The position numbers and the translations under genes are program-made. 64,000 nt of DNA from Fragilaria crotonensis (Eukaryota; Bacillariophyta; Fragilariophyceae; Fragilariales; Fragilariaceae), in the NCBI GenBank assembly GCA_022925895.1, contig JAKSYS010000286.1, forward strand, positions 1-64,000, in the 5' to 3' direction. This document shows, piece by piece, positions 35,081 to 44,562 of this stretch. Position 1 is the first letter of the stretch. Every line of letters starts with the position of its first letter. The notes under the pieces are model-generated. The model had not been told where the DNA came from and searched no databases. It saw nothing but the letters and a program-made list of their open reading frames with translations.

Positions 35081-35300
35081 CAGTCACTCGGCTCCAACAA
35101 TGGCGGCCCAGTCAATTGGAATCGCGACAGGACCGTGCAATTTGTTGCAGATGTTTCTCTGTGTCGGCATATTTCAAAGCGGCGGTCAAGGATGGGGAAT
35201 CACTTCGACAGTCACTCGGCTCAATCAGTCAATCGGAATTGCGATGGGACCGTGGAACTTGTCATTAATGACACTCAGTGCCGAGATATCTTGACAGAAC
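35081..35300. repeat. Subterminal imperfect tandem repeat of the P-like element
   Basis: Two degenerate copies about 128 bp apart begin cagtcactcggctc (35081 and 35209). They share aatcg(g)aat, gaccgtg(c/g)aa and gtg(t/c)cg(g/a)(c/g)atat. A weaker third copy lies around 34890-34990. They sit just inside the right end, where transposase-binding repeats are common. Confidence 0.5.
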
Positions 35301-35622
35301 CATTTAAGCAACCGGCGGGTGTGCGAAGGAATTGATGGGATTGGCGGAAGAATGACTTCTCATTGGTCTGATCGAAGGATCTGTCAAATGGCTGGCGGAT
35401 GGATTTATCAGGCGCGACAAACGGATGAGCTCGCTGTATTCTTGCAAAGGATTGGAGAATGGAGCGCCAGTCGTGCTGGGCAGTGGGTGGAGATGAACTT
35501 GGGCTTGGATGGGAACGCCAGTGGGAACAGTCGCTTGCGGTTGGGTCATTCGATGGTCACATAGTGAGTTGTTGTGTTGTTGTTGCTGTTGTGAGCTTTC
35601 GTTGTTGCAGTGGTGAAAAGTT

Positions 35623-35737
35623 TTTGTGCGTGATGGCACTGATGACGGAAGGACGATTTTAACGAGACATCGAACATCTCTTCTGGTACCAGGTACTAGT
35701 ACTCGTTGTCCACCCTCTAAAATCATATGTACCCTTG
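35623..35737. repeat. P-like element right terminal inverted repeat
   Basis: Ends ...catatgtacccttg, the reverse complement of the left end. It is followed by gcttcagc at 35738-35745. Confidence 0.85.
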
Positions 35738-35861
35738 GCTTCAGCCCTGTTCTTCAAACTTGAATTTTGCAGTCCTTCTCCGACTACTACAACTAGTAGT
35801 AGTACTCGTACTCAAGTTTACTCTGTCCACGACCGTTGTATGTTTCGAGTTGGGAGTGGTA

Positions 35862-36107
35862 CTACCGTAAATTGCGCCCATTAAGAGATGGGGAATGTAC
35901 ATGAATCACTTTCAAAATCTCTTAATCACCACAAACTTTTAATTTTTGTATGTACAAGATTCCCGACAGTAGGAGTAGTCAACGACTACTATAGCATCTC
36001 TTAATCACCACAACATTGCGTATTTTAGGATGTACATAAGATTCCGTCAGAATTCCGTCAAAATCTCTTAATCACCTTCATCTCTTAATGGGCGCAATTT
36101 ACGGTAG
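35862..36107. mobile_element. 246-bp MITE with 29-bp terminal inverted repeats, TA target duplication
   Basis: The left end ctaccgtaaattgcgcccat (continuing taagagatg) is a perfect inverted copy of the right end. Both ends are flanked by TA (35860-35861 and 36108-36109), as for Tc1/mariner-type elements. There is no coding capacity. The inside has the motif tctcttaatcacc three times (near 35930, 36000 and 36065), echoing the TIR tip sequence. A transposase for it is not in the window. Confidence 0.75.
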
Positions 36108-36109
36108 TA

Positions 36110-36595
36110 GTACTCCGTCGTATTATAGCCGAGTACTCTTTTACCCTTGAGCTGTGGTTTTGTATGATATGCTTAGTACAAGTACTCTACACGACCGGTA
36201 GTACAAGTATACAACCCAGTACGTTGATAGGGAACGCATCGCTAAGTACAATGGTAGAGTCTGGGAAATACAACCAATGTTGTATTGCTATTGTACAAAT
36301 CTGTAGACCTAGTATCTATACCCAGCTCTCAAAATGGGGTATGGCCATTGTAGATTATGTATTAACATACAGAATTGTTCTCAAGCGGGGCATGGTATGT
36401 AAATTCAACCCTTATCGCATGTGGAGTCGATTTTTTACTGACACGAATACAACGAAATTCAACTGTTCGAGGCAATATTTCAGGATACACCTTGAAGGAG
36501 ATCAGATTCGATCGCTACAAATTTCTGGCCTTGTTGCCGTGATGCATTTTCTCCACCATCCATTTAATTTGACACACAGTTGAGCAGGTGTCAAC
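36110..36595. other. No gene recognised
   Basis: AT-rich sequence with scattered GTACT motifs upstream of the Crypton. An open frame at 36164-36583 shows no recognizable motif and is probably chance; the stretch may be Crypton 5' sequence. Confidence 0.4.
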
Positions 36596-38362
36596 ATGGA
36601 TATTGCTCAAAACGAAGCTCAAAATGAAGCACAACGTGCCCAGCGTTTTCTTGGTGGCACTGGCAAACAGTACAAACCCTCACTAGACAGCCTGATGTCA
36701 TTTATTGCGGGTCAACCATTTGCTCGTGACTACATTTACACTGATGCTGAGCTTTGTGCGATTCAGCCTAAACACGTGCTTCGTTGGATGAATTTCAGGA
36801 CTTTCGGCACAATTATTCCTCCTGTTGATGCTAACCCAATTGGCGCCAGATCCAGTTCGCTGCAGTACTGGAAAAAAGCTATCTCATTCTTTCATCCCGA
36901 CAGACTTATGGTGTGGAGTGCTGGTCGAAGTGAAGGGAACCCAACAAGAAGTATCGAGATCAACAATCTTATAAAACGCGTAAAGAAAAAGGAGGTAAGA
37001 AAACAGGGTGTGATGTCTCAGACTCGTAGGGCTATTACGGAAGTGGAGTTTCGATCGTTGCACACAGTATTACGTGACGTGAGTAACAGTATGTTGTGGC
37101 GATACGGTATGAGTGCCTTGATCAATTTCCAGTTTCATGTAATTGGAAGGATCGATGACACCACGCAGGTTTTGATAGATCACCTTCGCGTTCATGATTC
37201 GTTTTCGAATTGCTTGAAGACGAAGTTGAATTGGTCAAAGAACGTTGGAGACGAGCGCGATGCTCCCTGGCAAATTATCTTGGGATCAATGGACACAATG
37301 TACTGTGTCCTGGTAAGTTTGGCGATTTGGATGGAGATGAATATGCGTGCTAATGCGAGTGCTGGGGCTTCGCCGTATGTGTTCTCGTTTAGCGACGATG
37401 TTGATGTTCCTAGCGGTGGACAGAAGGCAAAAAATATTGCGCAGACTATTTTCGGGCAGAAAGTATTTAAGATGGAGGAGTTTACTCGTAATGCTGATGA
37501 CAGTGGGTGCTTGCTTGGTAGTCACAGCATTCGTAAGTATGCAGCTACGCACGCTCGGAAATGTGGATGCAACAAAGACGAGAAAGATATCCGGGGCAGG
37601 TGGAAATCCAAAGGGCGAGTTTCTGATGTGTATGACGATGTAGAGCTGCCTTACCCGGATGCTAAAGTTGCAGAGAAGCTATGCATCGGAGGGGCTTGTT
37701 TCTATTTGTTTCCGAATGAAGACTCGAGTGTCAATGGCGGTGTTGTCGATGATGCTGCTGGAGCCAACATTGAAATGATGAAGACGTTTGTTCTTACTCA
37801 AGTTGTTCCGAACATCCGTCGACGATTACCGGACTCGTGTGCACTGGTTCTTGGTAAAGCTTTTCTTTGGTTCATTTATTGCAATGATGCCGTGTCTGAT
37901 AACTTCATCCCAGAGGAATTCAAGCATCGAATCAAGACGGAATTACAAGAAATCCTTACGGCTTCAGGAGTTGACGTTGAGGGCGAGAACTACAATCCAA
38001 TTCACCGAGTGCCTGTGATAGTAAGTGGAGATCAAGGAAGTGTTTTCATTGATGCGATTGATAACGTTGAAGATGACGAAGGCGGCGGTGGCGGCGGTGC
38101 AGTTGTTGGTGGCATAGCAGGAGGGAGGCCGGGAGCGGGGATGAATGCACAATTGATGGCTGTTCATTCATTAGCAACGCAGGTGCGTCGCGAGGTCCAC
38201 GAGATCAAGTTGTCTCAGGTGGCAGATCGAACTTGGATGCAGAGGAACTTTGGAATTGTGAATACGAACATGAGGAGGCTGGGAATTACAGCAGCCGTTC
38301 GGGTTGTGCAGGGTGCTGGCGCCATTGCTGGCGCTGGTGTCGGGGGGCGGCGGCAACAATGA
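36596..38362 (+). CDS. Crypton tyrosine recombinase
   Basis: 588-codon frame from ATG 36596. An N-terminal helical SAM-like half is followed by a tyrosine-recombinase catalytic domain: Arg185 (FHVIGRIDDTT), H310-x-x-R313 (GSHSIRKYA), Trp336 (IRGRWKSKGR) and Tyr346 (VSDVYDDVE). This R-HxxR-W-Y set is that of Cryptons, DNA transposons that move by a tyrosine recombinase through a circular intermediate without terminal inverted repeats. The frame stops in a G-rich run at about 38340 (tcggggggcgg). One base over, the downstream GCR1_C domain continues, so the two are one gene with a one-base shift. The rest is well preserved, suggesting a recent copy or a homopolymer sequence error. Confidence 0.82.
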   Translation: MDIAQNEAQNEAQRAQRFLGGTGKQYKPSLDSLMSFIAGQPFARDYIYTDAELCAIQPKHVLRWMNFRTFGTIIPPVDANPIGARSSSLQYWKKAISFFHPDRLMVWSAGRSEGNPTRSIEINNLIKRVKKKEVRKQGVMSQTRRAITEVEFRSLHTVLRDVSNSMLWRYGMSALINFQFHVIGRIDDTTQVLIDHLRVHDSFSNCLKTKLNWSKNVGDERDAPWQIILGSMDTMYCVLVSLAIWMEMNMRANASAGASPYVFSFSDDVDVPSGGQKAKNIAQTIFGQKVFKMEEFTRNADDSGCLLGSHSIRKYAATHARKCGCNKDEKDIRGRWKSKGRVSDVYDDVELPYPDAKVAEKLCIGGACFYLFPNEDSSVNGGVVDDAAGANIEMMKTFVLTQVVPNIRRRLPDSCALVLGKAFLWFIYCNDAVSDNFIPEEFKHRIKTELQEILTASGVDVEGENYNPIHRVPVIVSGDQGSVFIDAIDNVEDDEGGGGGGAVVGGIAGGRPGAGMNAQLMAVHSLATQVRREVHEIKLSQVADRTWMQRNFGIVNTNMRRLGITAAVRVVQGAGAIAGAGVGGRRQQ

Positions 38363-38702
38363 TGACAACATGCTAGCTGCGGCGGGGTTGCAAAACCTCG
38401 CGAGAACAGCAGCAGCCAGTCTGAGCCCATGCCCCCGCAACTTGTATGATCTGTGGGCAGAGTACATGTTTGGTATTGGAGGGAGGAAGCCAGCATCGCA
38501 GTTTACACACTTGGAACGTGGAAAATCCAAGCACAAGTATTTTCGTCGGAATGTGATTTGGAGAATGGTGCTAAGGATGGTGAACAGAGGTTTGACCTCT
38601 GATACCGCCATAGACCATATTTATTCTGTGTATGGTGCCGGAACGTCTGTGACAAAGATAATCAATGCTATCATTGATGATAGGAAGAGGGGGGAGGCTT
38701 AA
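38340..38702 (+). CDS. Crypton GCR1_C DNA-binding domain (frame-shifted continuation)
   Basis: After the G-run the reading continues VSGGGGNNDDNMLAAAGLQNLA. It then gives LYDLWAEYMFGIGGRKPASQFT, then SKHKYFRRNVIWRMVLRMVNRGLTSDTAIDHIY and RKRGEA, ending at 38702. The pattern LYDLWxEYxxGxGGxKPA...F..R...W is the GCR1_C domain, which Cryptons characteristically carry C-terminal to the recombinase. This supports joining it to the 36596 frame. Confidence 0.78.
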   Translation, partial: SGGGGNNDDNMLAAAGLQNLARTAAASLSPCPRNLYDLWAEYMFGIGGRKPASQFTHLERGKSKHKYFRRNVIWRMVLRMVNRGLTSDTAIDHIYSVYGAGTSVTKIINAIIDDRKRGEA

Positions 38703-39340
38703 TCCAAACCTAGTTATGTAATTGTTCTTTTGTTGTCTCCACTTTTTCGTTTCGTACTTGTTGAGTACAAGTATGAAGTATGAATACTTCTGCGTTTATG
38801 TACTCAAGTACACATGTACTGAGATACGATACTTGTACGACGCTCCTACATACATTCAAGCAATACGACGTCGTACCTAGTTGTACTCAAAATTGTATTA
38901 AAATCATATACGTTCGTAGTAGTCCCCGCACAACAAAACCTTCTTCATGTCACATCAAAACCTTCTTCGTGTCACAGCAAAACCTGCTTCGTGCGAAGAA
39001 GCATCGAAGAAATCTGCTTCGCGGCTGCAAAGCAACGTGGAATTTGCCTTCTCATAGGATTCTTTTGATGTGCGGATGGCTGGCTCGCAAGGATTCAGTG
39101 CTGAACACGACCCAAAAGACGTTATTAACACCGTTTTCATAACGTACAAGACTCGCTAATGAAAACCCCAAAAATGACGAAGAATAGGGTTAAGATGAAT
39201 TTCCGCATGTCCCAGAACTCGGAACCAATTTCAATCATGGTCCATATTTGTCACATATTCCCACGAAAAAAGGCATTCCTTCATTCTTCATGGTTTTGTG
39301 CATCCCTTGACCTTGTGCCTTTAACTTTAAACTTCAAGCC
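38703..39340. other. Intergenic; CTTC/GAAG motif cluster before ankyrin gene
   Basis: No gene seen. At 38935-39030 the sequence repeats aaaccttcttcatgtcac / aaaccttcttcgtgtcac / aaacctgcttcgtgcgaag. This motif family also appears upstream of the second ankyrin gene (56800-57050). Two or three imperfect tandem copies of about 26 bp (cttcttc.tgtcacatcaaaac). A regulatory or transposon origin is not resolved. Confidence 0.45.
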
Positions 39341-41248
39341 ATGCCGTTGAGTGCGAATGATAAAAAGTTGGTTTACTATGCCTTTCGTGGTAACCTTCAG
39401 AAGATTCGTGACCTGTTACTAGCGGGAGCCAATGTGAATGCTCAACATGATGGTGTAACTGCCCTCTATTTGGCGAGTCAAGAGGGCCATTTGGAAGTCG
39501 TCCGCGAGTTGCTCCAAAACGACACGGTGGATGTGAATCTCCATTGTACTGATTATGGTTCAACAGCCCTTTATATTGCAAGTCAAAAAGGCCATCTGGA
39601 AGTCGTCCGCGCCGTGCTCGAAAACAAAAAGGTAGATGTGAATCTCCAACGTACTGGTGGTTCAACATCCCTTTACATTGCATGTCAAAATGGCCATTTG
39701 GATGTTGTCCGCGAGTTGCTCCGGAAGAACGATGTGGATGTGAATCTCCGACGCGCTGATGATGGTGGTTCAACAGCCCTTTATGTTGCGAGTCAGAAAG
39801 GCCATCTGGAAGTCGTCCGCGCCGTGCTCGAAAACAAAAAGGTAGATGTGAATCTCCAACGTACTCGTAATGGTAAAACAGCCCTCTACACGGCGAGTCA
39901 AAAGGGCCATTTGGAAGTCGTCCGCGAGTTGCTCCAAAACGACAAGGTGGATGTGAATCTCCAATGTACTGATGATGGGTCAACAGCCCTTTATATTGCG
40001 AGTCAAAAAGGCCATCTGGAAGTCGTCCGCGCCATGCTCGAAAACAAAAAGGTAGATGTGAATCTCCAACGTACTCGTAATGGTGAAACAGCCCTCTACA
40101 CGGCGAGTCAAGAGGGCCATTTGGAAGTCGTCCGCAAGTTGCTCCAAAACGACACGGTGGATGTGAATCTCCAATGTACTGATGATGGTTCAACAGCCCT
40201 TTATATTGCGAGTCAGAAAGGCCATCTGGAAGTCGTCCGCGCCGTGCTCGAAAACAAAAAGGTAGATGTGAATCTCCAACGTACTGGTGGTTCAACATCC
40301 CTTTACATTGCATGTCAAAATGGCCATTTGGATGTTGTCCGCGAGTTGCTCCGGAAGAACGATGTGGATGTGAATCTCCGACGCACTGATGATGGTGGTT
40401 CAACAGCCCTTTATGTTGCGAGTCAGAAAGGCCATCTGGAAGTCGTCCGCGCCGTGCTCGAAAACAAAAAGGTAGATGTGAATCTCCAACATACTGGTGG
40501 TTCAACATCCCTTTACATTGCATGTCAAAATGGCCATTTGGATGTTGTCCGCGAGTTGCTCCGGAAGAACGATGTGGATGTGAATCTCCGACGCACTGAT
40601 GATGGTGGTTCAACAGCCCTTTATGTTGCGAGTCAGAAAGGCCATCTGGAAGTCGTCCGCGCCATGCTCGAAAACAAAAAGGTAGATGTGAATCTCCAAC
40701 GTACTCGTAATGGTAAAACAGCCCTCTACACGGCGAGTCAAAATGGCCAAGTGGAAGTCGTCCGCGAGTTGCTCCAAAATAGCAAGGTGGATGTGAATCT
40801 CCAATGCACAAATGGTACAACAGCTCTTTACGTGGCGAGTTACAATGGTCATGTGGAAGTTGTCCGCGAGTTGCTCGGGAATGACAAGGTGGATGTGAAT
40901 CTCCAACTTTCTGATGATGGTACAACCGCACTTGATGTTGCTCGCACGAAAAAAATTGATGATGTTGTATGTCTCTTGATGGAGCACACGGAGAGTATGA
41001 AGCGTCGTGAGAAGGAATCGCTGAATCGCAATGTGGAGGCAGTATGCACGCAGCCTTCGAACGCGAATTCCAGTCTACAAGAACGCGAAGGCGTTGCGCT
41101 CAACAAGAGGGAATTGTGGGTGGAAACCGGTTGGTCGCATCTGTGCTGCTGTTTTACATGCGTTTGCTGTTCGATGAAAAACAAACGTGTGGGGACAAAT
41201 ATTGAGAAGGAGAACGGTGACACAACGCTCGATAAGGCTCGCGATTAG
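39341..41248 (+). CDS. Ankyrin-repeat protein with 210-bp higher-order repeats and Cys-rich C-terminus
   Basis: 635 residues from ATG 39341. About 16 ankyrin repeats of 34-36 residues run from residue 6 to about 550, with the usual G-x-TALYxAS-x-x-GHLEVVRxLLxNxxVDVN pattern; such repeats bind protein partners. Repeats come in pairs: a 210-bp two-repeat unit recurs with almost no base changes (copies starting near 39661, 40291 and 40501 differ by very few bases). This indicates very recent tandem expansion or gene conversion. The tail has HLCCCFTCVCCSMKNKR (near residue 605), a candidate lipidation or metal-binding cluster, then a basic stretch. No kinase or other enzyme domain. Intronless as read. 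The antisense open frame over the array is a repeat artefact. Confidence 0.88.
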   Translation: MPLSANDKKLVYYAFRGNLQKIRDLLLAGANVNAQHDGVTALYLASQEGHLEVVRELLQNDTVDVNLHCTDYGSTALYIASQKGHLEVVRAVLENKKVDVNLQRTGGSTSLYIACQNGHLDVVRELLRKNDVDVNLRRADDGGSTALYVASQKGHLEVVRAVLENKKVDVNLQRTRNGKTALYTASQKGHLEVVRELLQNDKVDVNLQCTDDGSTALYIASQKGHLEVVRAMLENKKVDVNLQRTRNGETALYTASQEGHLEVVRKLLQNDTVDVNLQCTDDGSTALYIASQKGHLEVVRAVLENKKVDVNLQRTGGSTSLYIACQNGHLDVVRELLRKNDVDVNLRRTDDGGSTALYVASQKGHLEVVRAVLENKKVDVNLQHTGGSTSLYIACQNGHLDVVRELLRKNDVDVNLRRTDDGGSTALYVASQKGHLEVVRAMLENKKVDVNLQRTRNGKTALYTASQNGQVEVVRELLQNSKVDVNLQCTNGTTALYVASYNGHVEVVRELLGNDKVDVNLQLSDDGTTALDVARTKKIDDVVCLLMEHTESMKRREKESLNRNVEAVCTQPSNANSSLQEREGVALNKRELWVETGWSHLCCCFTCVCCSMKNKRVGTNIEKENGDTTLDKARD

Positions 41249-42474
41249 GTAAATGTTAAGTTGCACATTCTTTATAAGGGTAGACAACAACATGATCCAT
41301 CTGATTTACACAACCTTTTGCTGCTCCCGTGGACATTTTCTTAGGATACATCCAGCGATATCTTGTTCCCAATAATCTTAAATCTGGTGCATTTGCACCT
41401 GTTGAGTAACCTCTTAACTGAACGTTTATCTTCGACCTGAGCTAAAGTCATTAGACAAATGGATGCCTGGAATCGAATCCAAATTCGGATACATGTTAAT
41501 TTTCTTTTGGGCAGGTTTGAAGTCGACATGCCTCGAACAAACGATTACGACGATGGAACCTTGTTTGAAATTGTGCCTCGACACGTTCCCTTCCCGATCT
41601 TGAATATCTTGTTCTTTGAGCAATCCGAAATAGTGACGACTTTTCTTCATTCTGCAGTTGAGGTGGCATCGGCTGCAAAGTTGGAACAGCAAACTACTGC
41701 TCTTTTTGAGAATTACACCATGCCAATTGAAGCATCTTGGAAAATGCACAGGCACTCGACGGAGATGCATTCATGGTAATCTTAGAAGCAGCCGAACGGA
41801 ATGCAAATAGGAAGAAAAGTACGTATGCTTCATGTCCGGCGTCAGAACGGAACTCCCATTCGAGTGAAAGGTACAAATGCGGCTCACTATAAAGTGTGAG
41901 CCTGGAGTCCTTGTGCAGCTGGTTGCGCAGCGATATCATTCCTTGAGTAAGATACGTTGTCATGGATTAAACACATTCGGAATGAACCGTATCCACAGGA
42001 GTAACGACACCGCCGGAATGACACATGGTCCTGCGATTTCAAGAGCAAACGACGACGAATGTCGATTCTTCTCAGCTTGTTGGAACTCCTGCAGGAATGC
42101 TCCTGCTGCCTGTTAGACTGCAACGATTCCAGAGCCAACTCAATTTTAGTGTTTTCAATTGAAAAAAAACAATTTAACAACCATGCAAACCCTACAGGGG
42201 GTTCTACACGCCACATACCACAGGACATTTGGACAAAGCCATCCTGCTCCTACTCTACACGAAAAAAAAAACGTTATAAGTGGCATCTCGTCAATACTAA
42301 AAGTAGCATTTGGTGGCACATTTTGCCGAAATGCCACTTTTTAGGAGGCCTGGTGTACGCAGAGAAATTTGATACAAGTATATACTGGCAGCACCAGTTC
42401 CATTAATAAAAAACATTTATTCTCACAATATGAGCCATGAGTACATGAACTTAGCTCAAGCTTGAAGGGTTAGA
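41249..42474. other. Intergenic between ankyrin gene and NOS 3' end
   Basis: No recognizable gene. An open frame at 41459-41779 (FEIVPRHVPFPILNILFFEQSEIVTTFLHSAVEV) continues in another frame (LDGDAFMVILEAAERNANRKK) to about 41880 and looks protein-like, but I cannot assign it. A short hairpin (aagtggcat...atgccactt) lies at about 42279-42340. Confidence 0.35.
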
Positions 42475-42839
42475 TCATCCTTCCGAGAAGGACAAGAGCC
42501 ACTTCTTGGCTGCAAAGATCTGTTTCGACCTGGGATCCAAGGTCGTTTGTTGGAAACCCGAAAAGACTCCCCATAGGTCATACTGCCAACGATTGTTGGC
42601 CCGCATTTTGCGAAGATGTTGTACTGCTCCAACCCGACTCATCTTGCCGTACTGCCGCAAGATACGGACACATGCCTCATAGCAAGCATCGGCTACTTTG
42701 GCATTCCCGCAAATATAATAGTGGGAGTCGTCTTGCAACAATACTCGACAAATCTCTTCGCCATTCTTCAACAGCAGGTCCTGAACGTAGGTTCGTTCCT
42801 CGCCCGGTTGACGTGACAGTGCAAGGTGATGCTCAAGTA
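42475..42839 (-). pseudogene. NOS: Nitric oxide synthase, C-terminal part (separated by LINE F)
   Basis: Minus-strand reading from the LINE F junction: LEHHLALSRQPGEERTYVQD, then LLLKNGEEICRVLLQDDSHYYICGNAKVADACYEACV, then RWQYDLWG and a short tail to a stop at 42475. This is the end of the NADPH-binding reductase domain, with its Y-(I/V)-C-G-(D/N)-A nicotinamide-pocket motif (Asn in place of the usual Asp). It continues exactly the protein encoded at 51465-55855. The shared 16 bases at 42824-42839 and 51465-51480 are the LINE target duplication. Excising the LINE and one copy would give GVLEHHL-ALSRQP in frame, about 115 more residues, for a total near 1,580. Confidence 0.9.
42824..42839. 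repeat. 16-bp target-site duplication of LINE F, left copy
   Basis: aggtgatgctcaagta; identical at 51465-51480. Confidence 0.95.
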
Positions 42840-43272
42840 AAAAAAATGTAAAACGAATTATATAGGTTTACCTCTAGTAGGAACTTTTGCCAAGGACGCA
42901 CACGGTACCCAACCTAGGCATCTCTCTATCTTTGAGAGGGCGAAGGATTTTGGATGTTGGTATGGTAGTCGGGGGGTCGTCCAGGGAAGAAGGCTGTCAT
43001 GCGTTGCTGGGTAGTGTTTGAGGTACGTGTTCTGTTTGGAATGTTTTCCGGTGGAAGGGTTGCCAGTCTTGTGGAGACGTCGCGTGTCGGCGGGATAGCG
43101 ATCATGTACTGGGTTACTTGTCTTTGTGTTTTTCCATCTTTCAAGTGGGCTGCTCGCGCTGTTTTAACTCGTCGAAGCCATCGTCGTCGAACGGAGGGTC
43201 TGCTGTGTAGAAGTTTGGTTAACGTGATGTTGCGGCAATAGTGTTGATCGGAGGTCTGAATGAGGGTTGGAT
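42840..43272 (-). other. LINE F 3' UTR
   Basis: Non-coding tail between the C-terminal stop (43273) and the seven-T end at 42840. A short inverted motif (tctctctatctttgagag) lies near 42922. No further signal recognised. Confidence 0.6.
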
Positions 43273-44562
43273 TCAGTGGTAGTGGCGAAGCTCTGCGGAT
43301 TCCATCGAGTAGATCTCTTGGTCAGTCTCATCTCGATGTTGATGTAAGACTTCATTTCGTCCAAGCCAGATTTCTCGTACCATAAGGGTAATCGCTTTGA
43401 GGGCCGTGTGTGTGCGACTTCGTCCTGCTGATAGATTCAGTTTCCCGGGGGTGGGAGTGTCCATGGCTGCAAGCAGGAGCCACTTCTTGGATAAGTATCC
43501 GAGAAGTAGTTGGTGCCATCCGATGAGGTTCTGTTCTTCGATTGCCGTTTGTAGGATGTCGTCGAGGCGGCTGGAGAGTTTGTCATTGTGAAAGTGGACG
43601 CGTTGCCCTGGGTGTGTTAAATATTGTTCAACGCAAGATGCAAAGGCTGGTCGACTGGGATGATCGTCTTTCAGGATGGTCCGAAGCATGGCTGAGATGC
43701 TTTTGCCTCGAGCTGGGTTTTGGGAACAGTGCAGAAAGTGATGGATGTTTTCCTCCTGAAGTAAGCATGTGGGACATAGTTTCAATTTCTCATCCTTTAC
43801 GTCTGATCGTTGGTACTTTTTGTCTCCCAGTGGCAGTTGATTGTGGATGAATTTGACATGCGACGGTTGATGTTTTAGCGGAATTGCCTTAAAGTTCTTT
43901 CCAAATGCTGTCATGTCGATCATGTCCCAGACGTGATCTGGCCATTTGTGACGAGATTGTGTGTATTCACGAAGATATCCCCCATTTACATGGTACCGTA
44001 TGTGTTCGTCTAAATTGCCGAAAAACCGTGTGTTGAGGATCGATATGCTCATCTGCATTGTCGGGATATGATTCGTCTCTCGCCGTGGTTTCGCTTTTTT
44101 GTTTTGGTGACATTTTGTGGCCAGTTCGTCCACGTCAACGTTCAAGCGGGCGTCGGGTGTCAGTTTGTCGTATGATATTTTTCCATCCTGGTGACTTTTG
44201 ATCCACTTGGTGAGCATGGGGCGACGGAGTTCTCGGAAAAGTTCTGTTATGGTTGTCAGGTAGTCACTATTGTCCGGCTGTTTTGTTGGTGAGTAGTCTT
44301 TCCGGGTGACGAACGTTACTCTGTTAATGGCCACCTCGCTATCCGCCAACCATCGAAACTTGCACCTATGTCGCAATCCCCAGTGTCTCGCCAGTACGGT
44401 TACCAATAGGAGTGGCGCCGTAAAGCCCCCTAGTTCGCTCCGAGTGGAGCTCCCAATTTCGATCGGTCCGTCGACTGGCCCATACCCTTGAAAGAGAACG
44501 TGGTGGTTTCTCGTTGTCAGCTTCCAGCCAAAAGTGCCTGCTTCTTCCCCTGAGACTTCCAT
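43273..44562 (-). pseudogene. LINE F RNase H, zinc finger and C-terminal domain
   Basis: 429-codon frame. RNase H: EEAGTFGWKLTTRNHHV (the first Asp is in the preceding frame, TIASDGSLRG), STRSELGGFTAPLLL (Glu), FRWLADSEVAINRV (Asp), TKWIKSHQDGK (His/Asp). A CPTCLLQEENIHHFLHC finger follows (near residue 265), then the C-terminal block WHQLLLGYLSKKWLLL...REIWLGRNEVLHQHRDE. The same order occurs in LINE A, supporting common ancestry. One frameshift near 44560 separates it from RT. Confidence 0.85.

Larger units (their letters stand above)
30913..35737 (+). mobile_element. P-superfamily DNA transposon
   Basis: 4,825-bp element bounded by inverted repeats that start CAAGGGTACATAT. The outermost 33-34 bp match with one indel. 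Similarity resumes further in (tcgtccttccgtcatc, ccatcacgcacaa), about 115-125 bp in all. The 8-bp direct repeat gcttcagc flanks it. The interior carries plus-strand transposase-like frames with several P/THAP9-type signatures. The frames are interrupted near 31640, 32100, 32440 and 34099, either decay or introns. Boundaries rest on the TIR/TSD pair; family on the transposase motifs. Confidence 0.82.

Noticed and set aside
35785-35830. actactacaactagtagtagtactcgtactc as a possible transposon end
   Set aside because: Low-complexity GTA/CTA sequence occurs at several intergenic places (31.1, 36.1, 38.8 and 60.8 kb) without flanking duplication.
36164-36583. 139-codon plus-strand frame before the Crypton
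   Set aside because: No recognizable domain, AT-rich chance open stretch between MITE and Crypton.
39327-40931. 534-codon minus-strand frame opposite the ankyrin array
   Set aside because: It is the mirror of the repeated sense coding sequence; its periodic HHQ...GDSHPP text follows the 210-bp repeat, and the sense strand has clear ankyrin motifs.
39401-40980. Regular repeats resembling a CRISPR-like or satellite array
   Set aside because: The 210-bp period is coding and in frame as ankyrin pairs.
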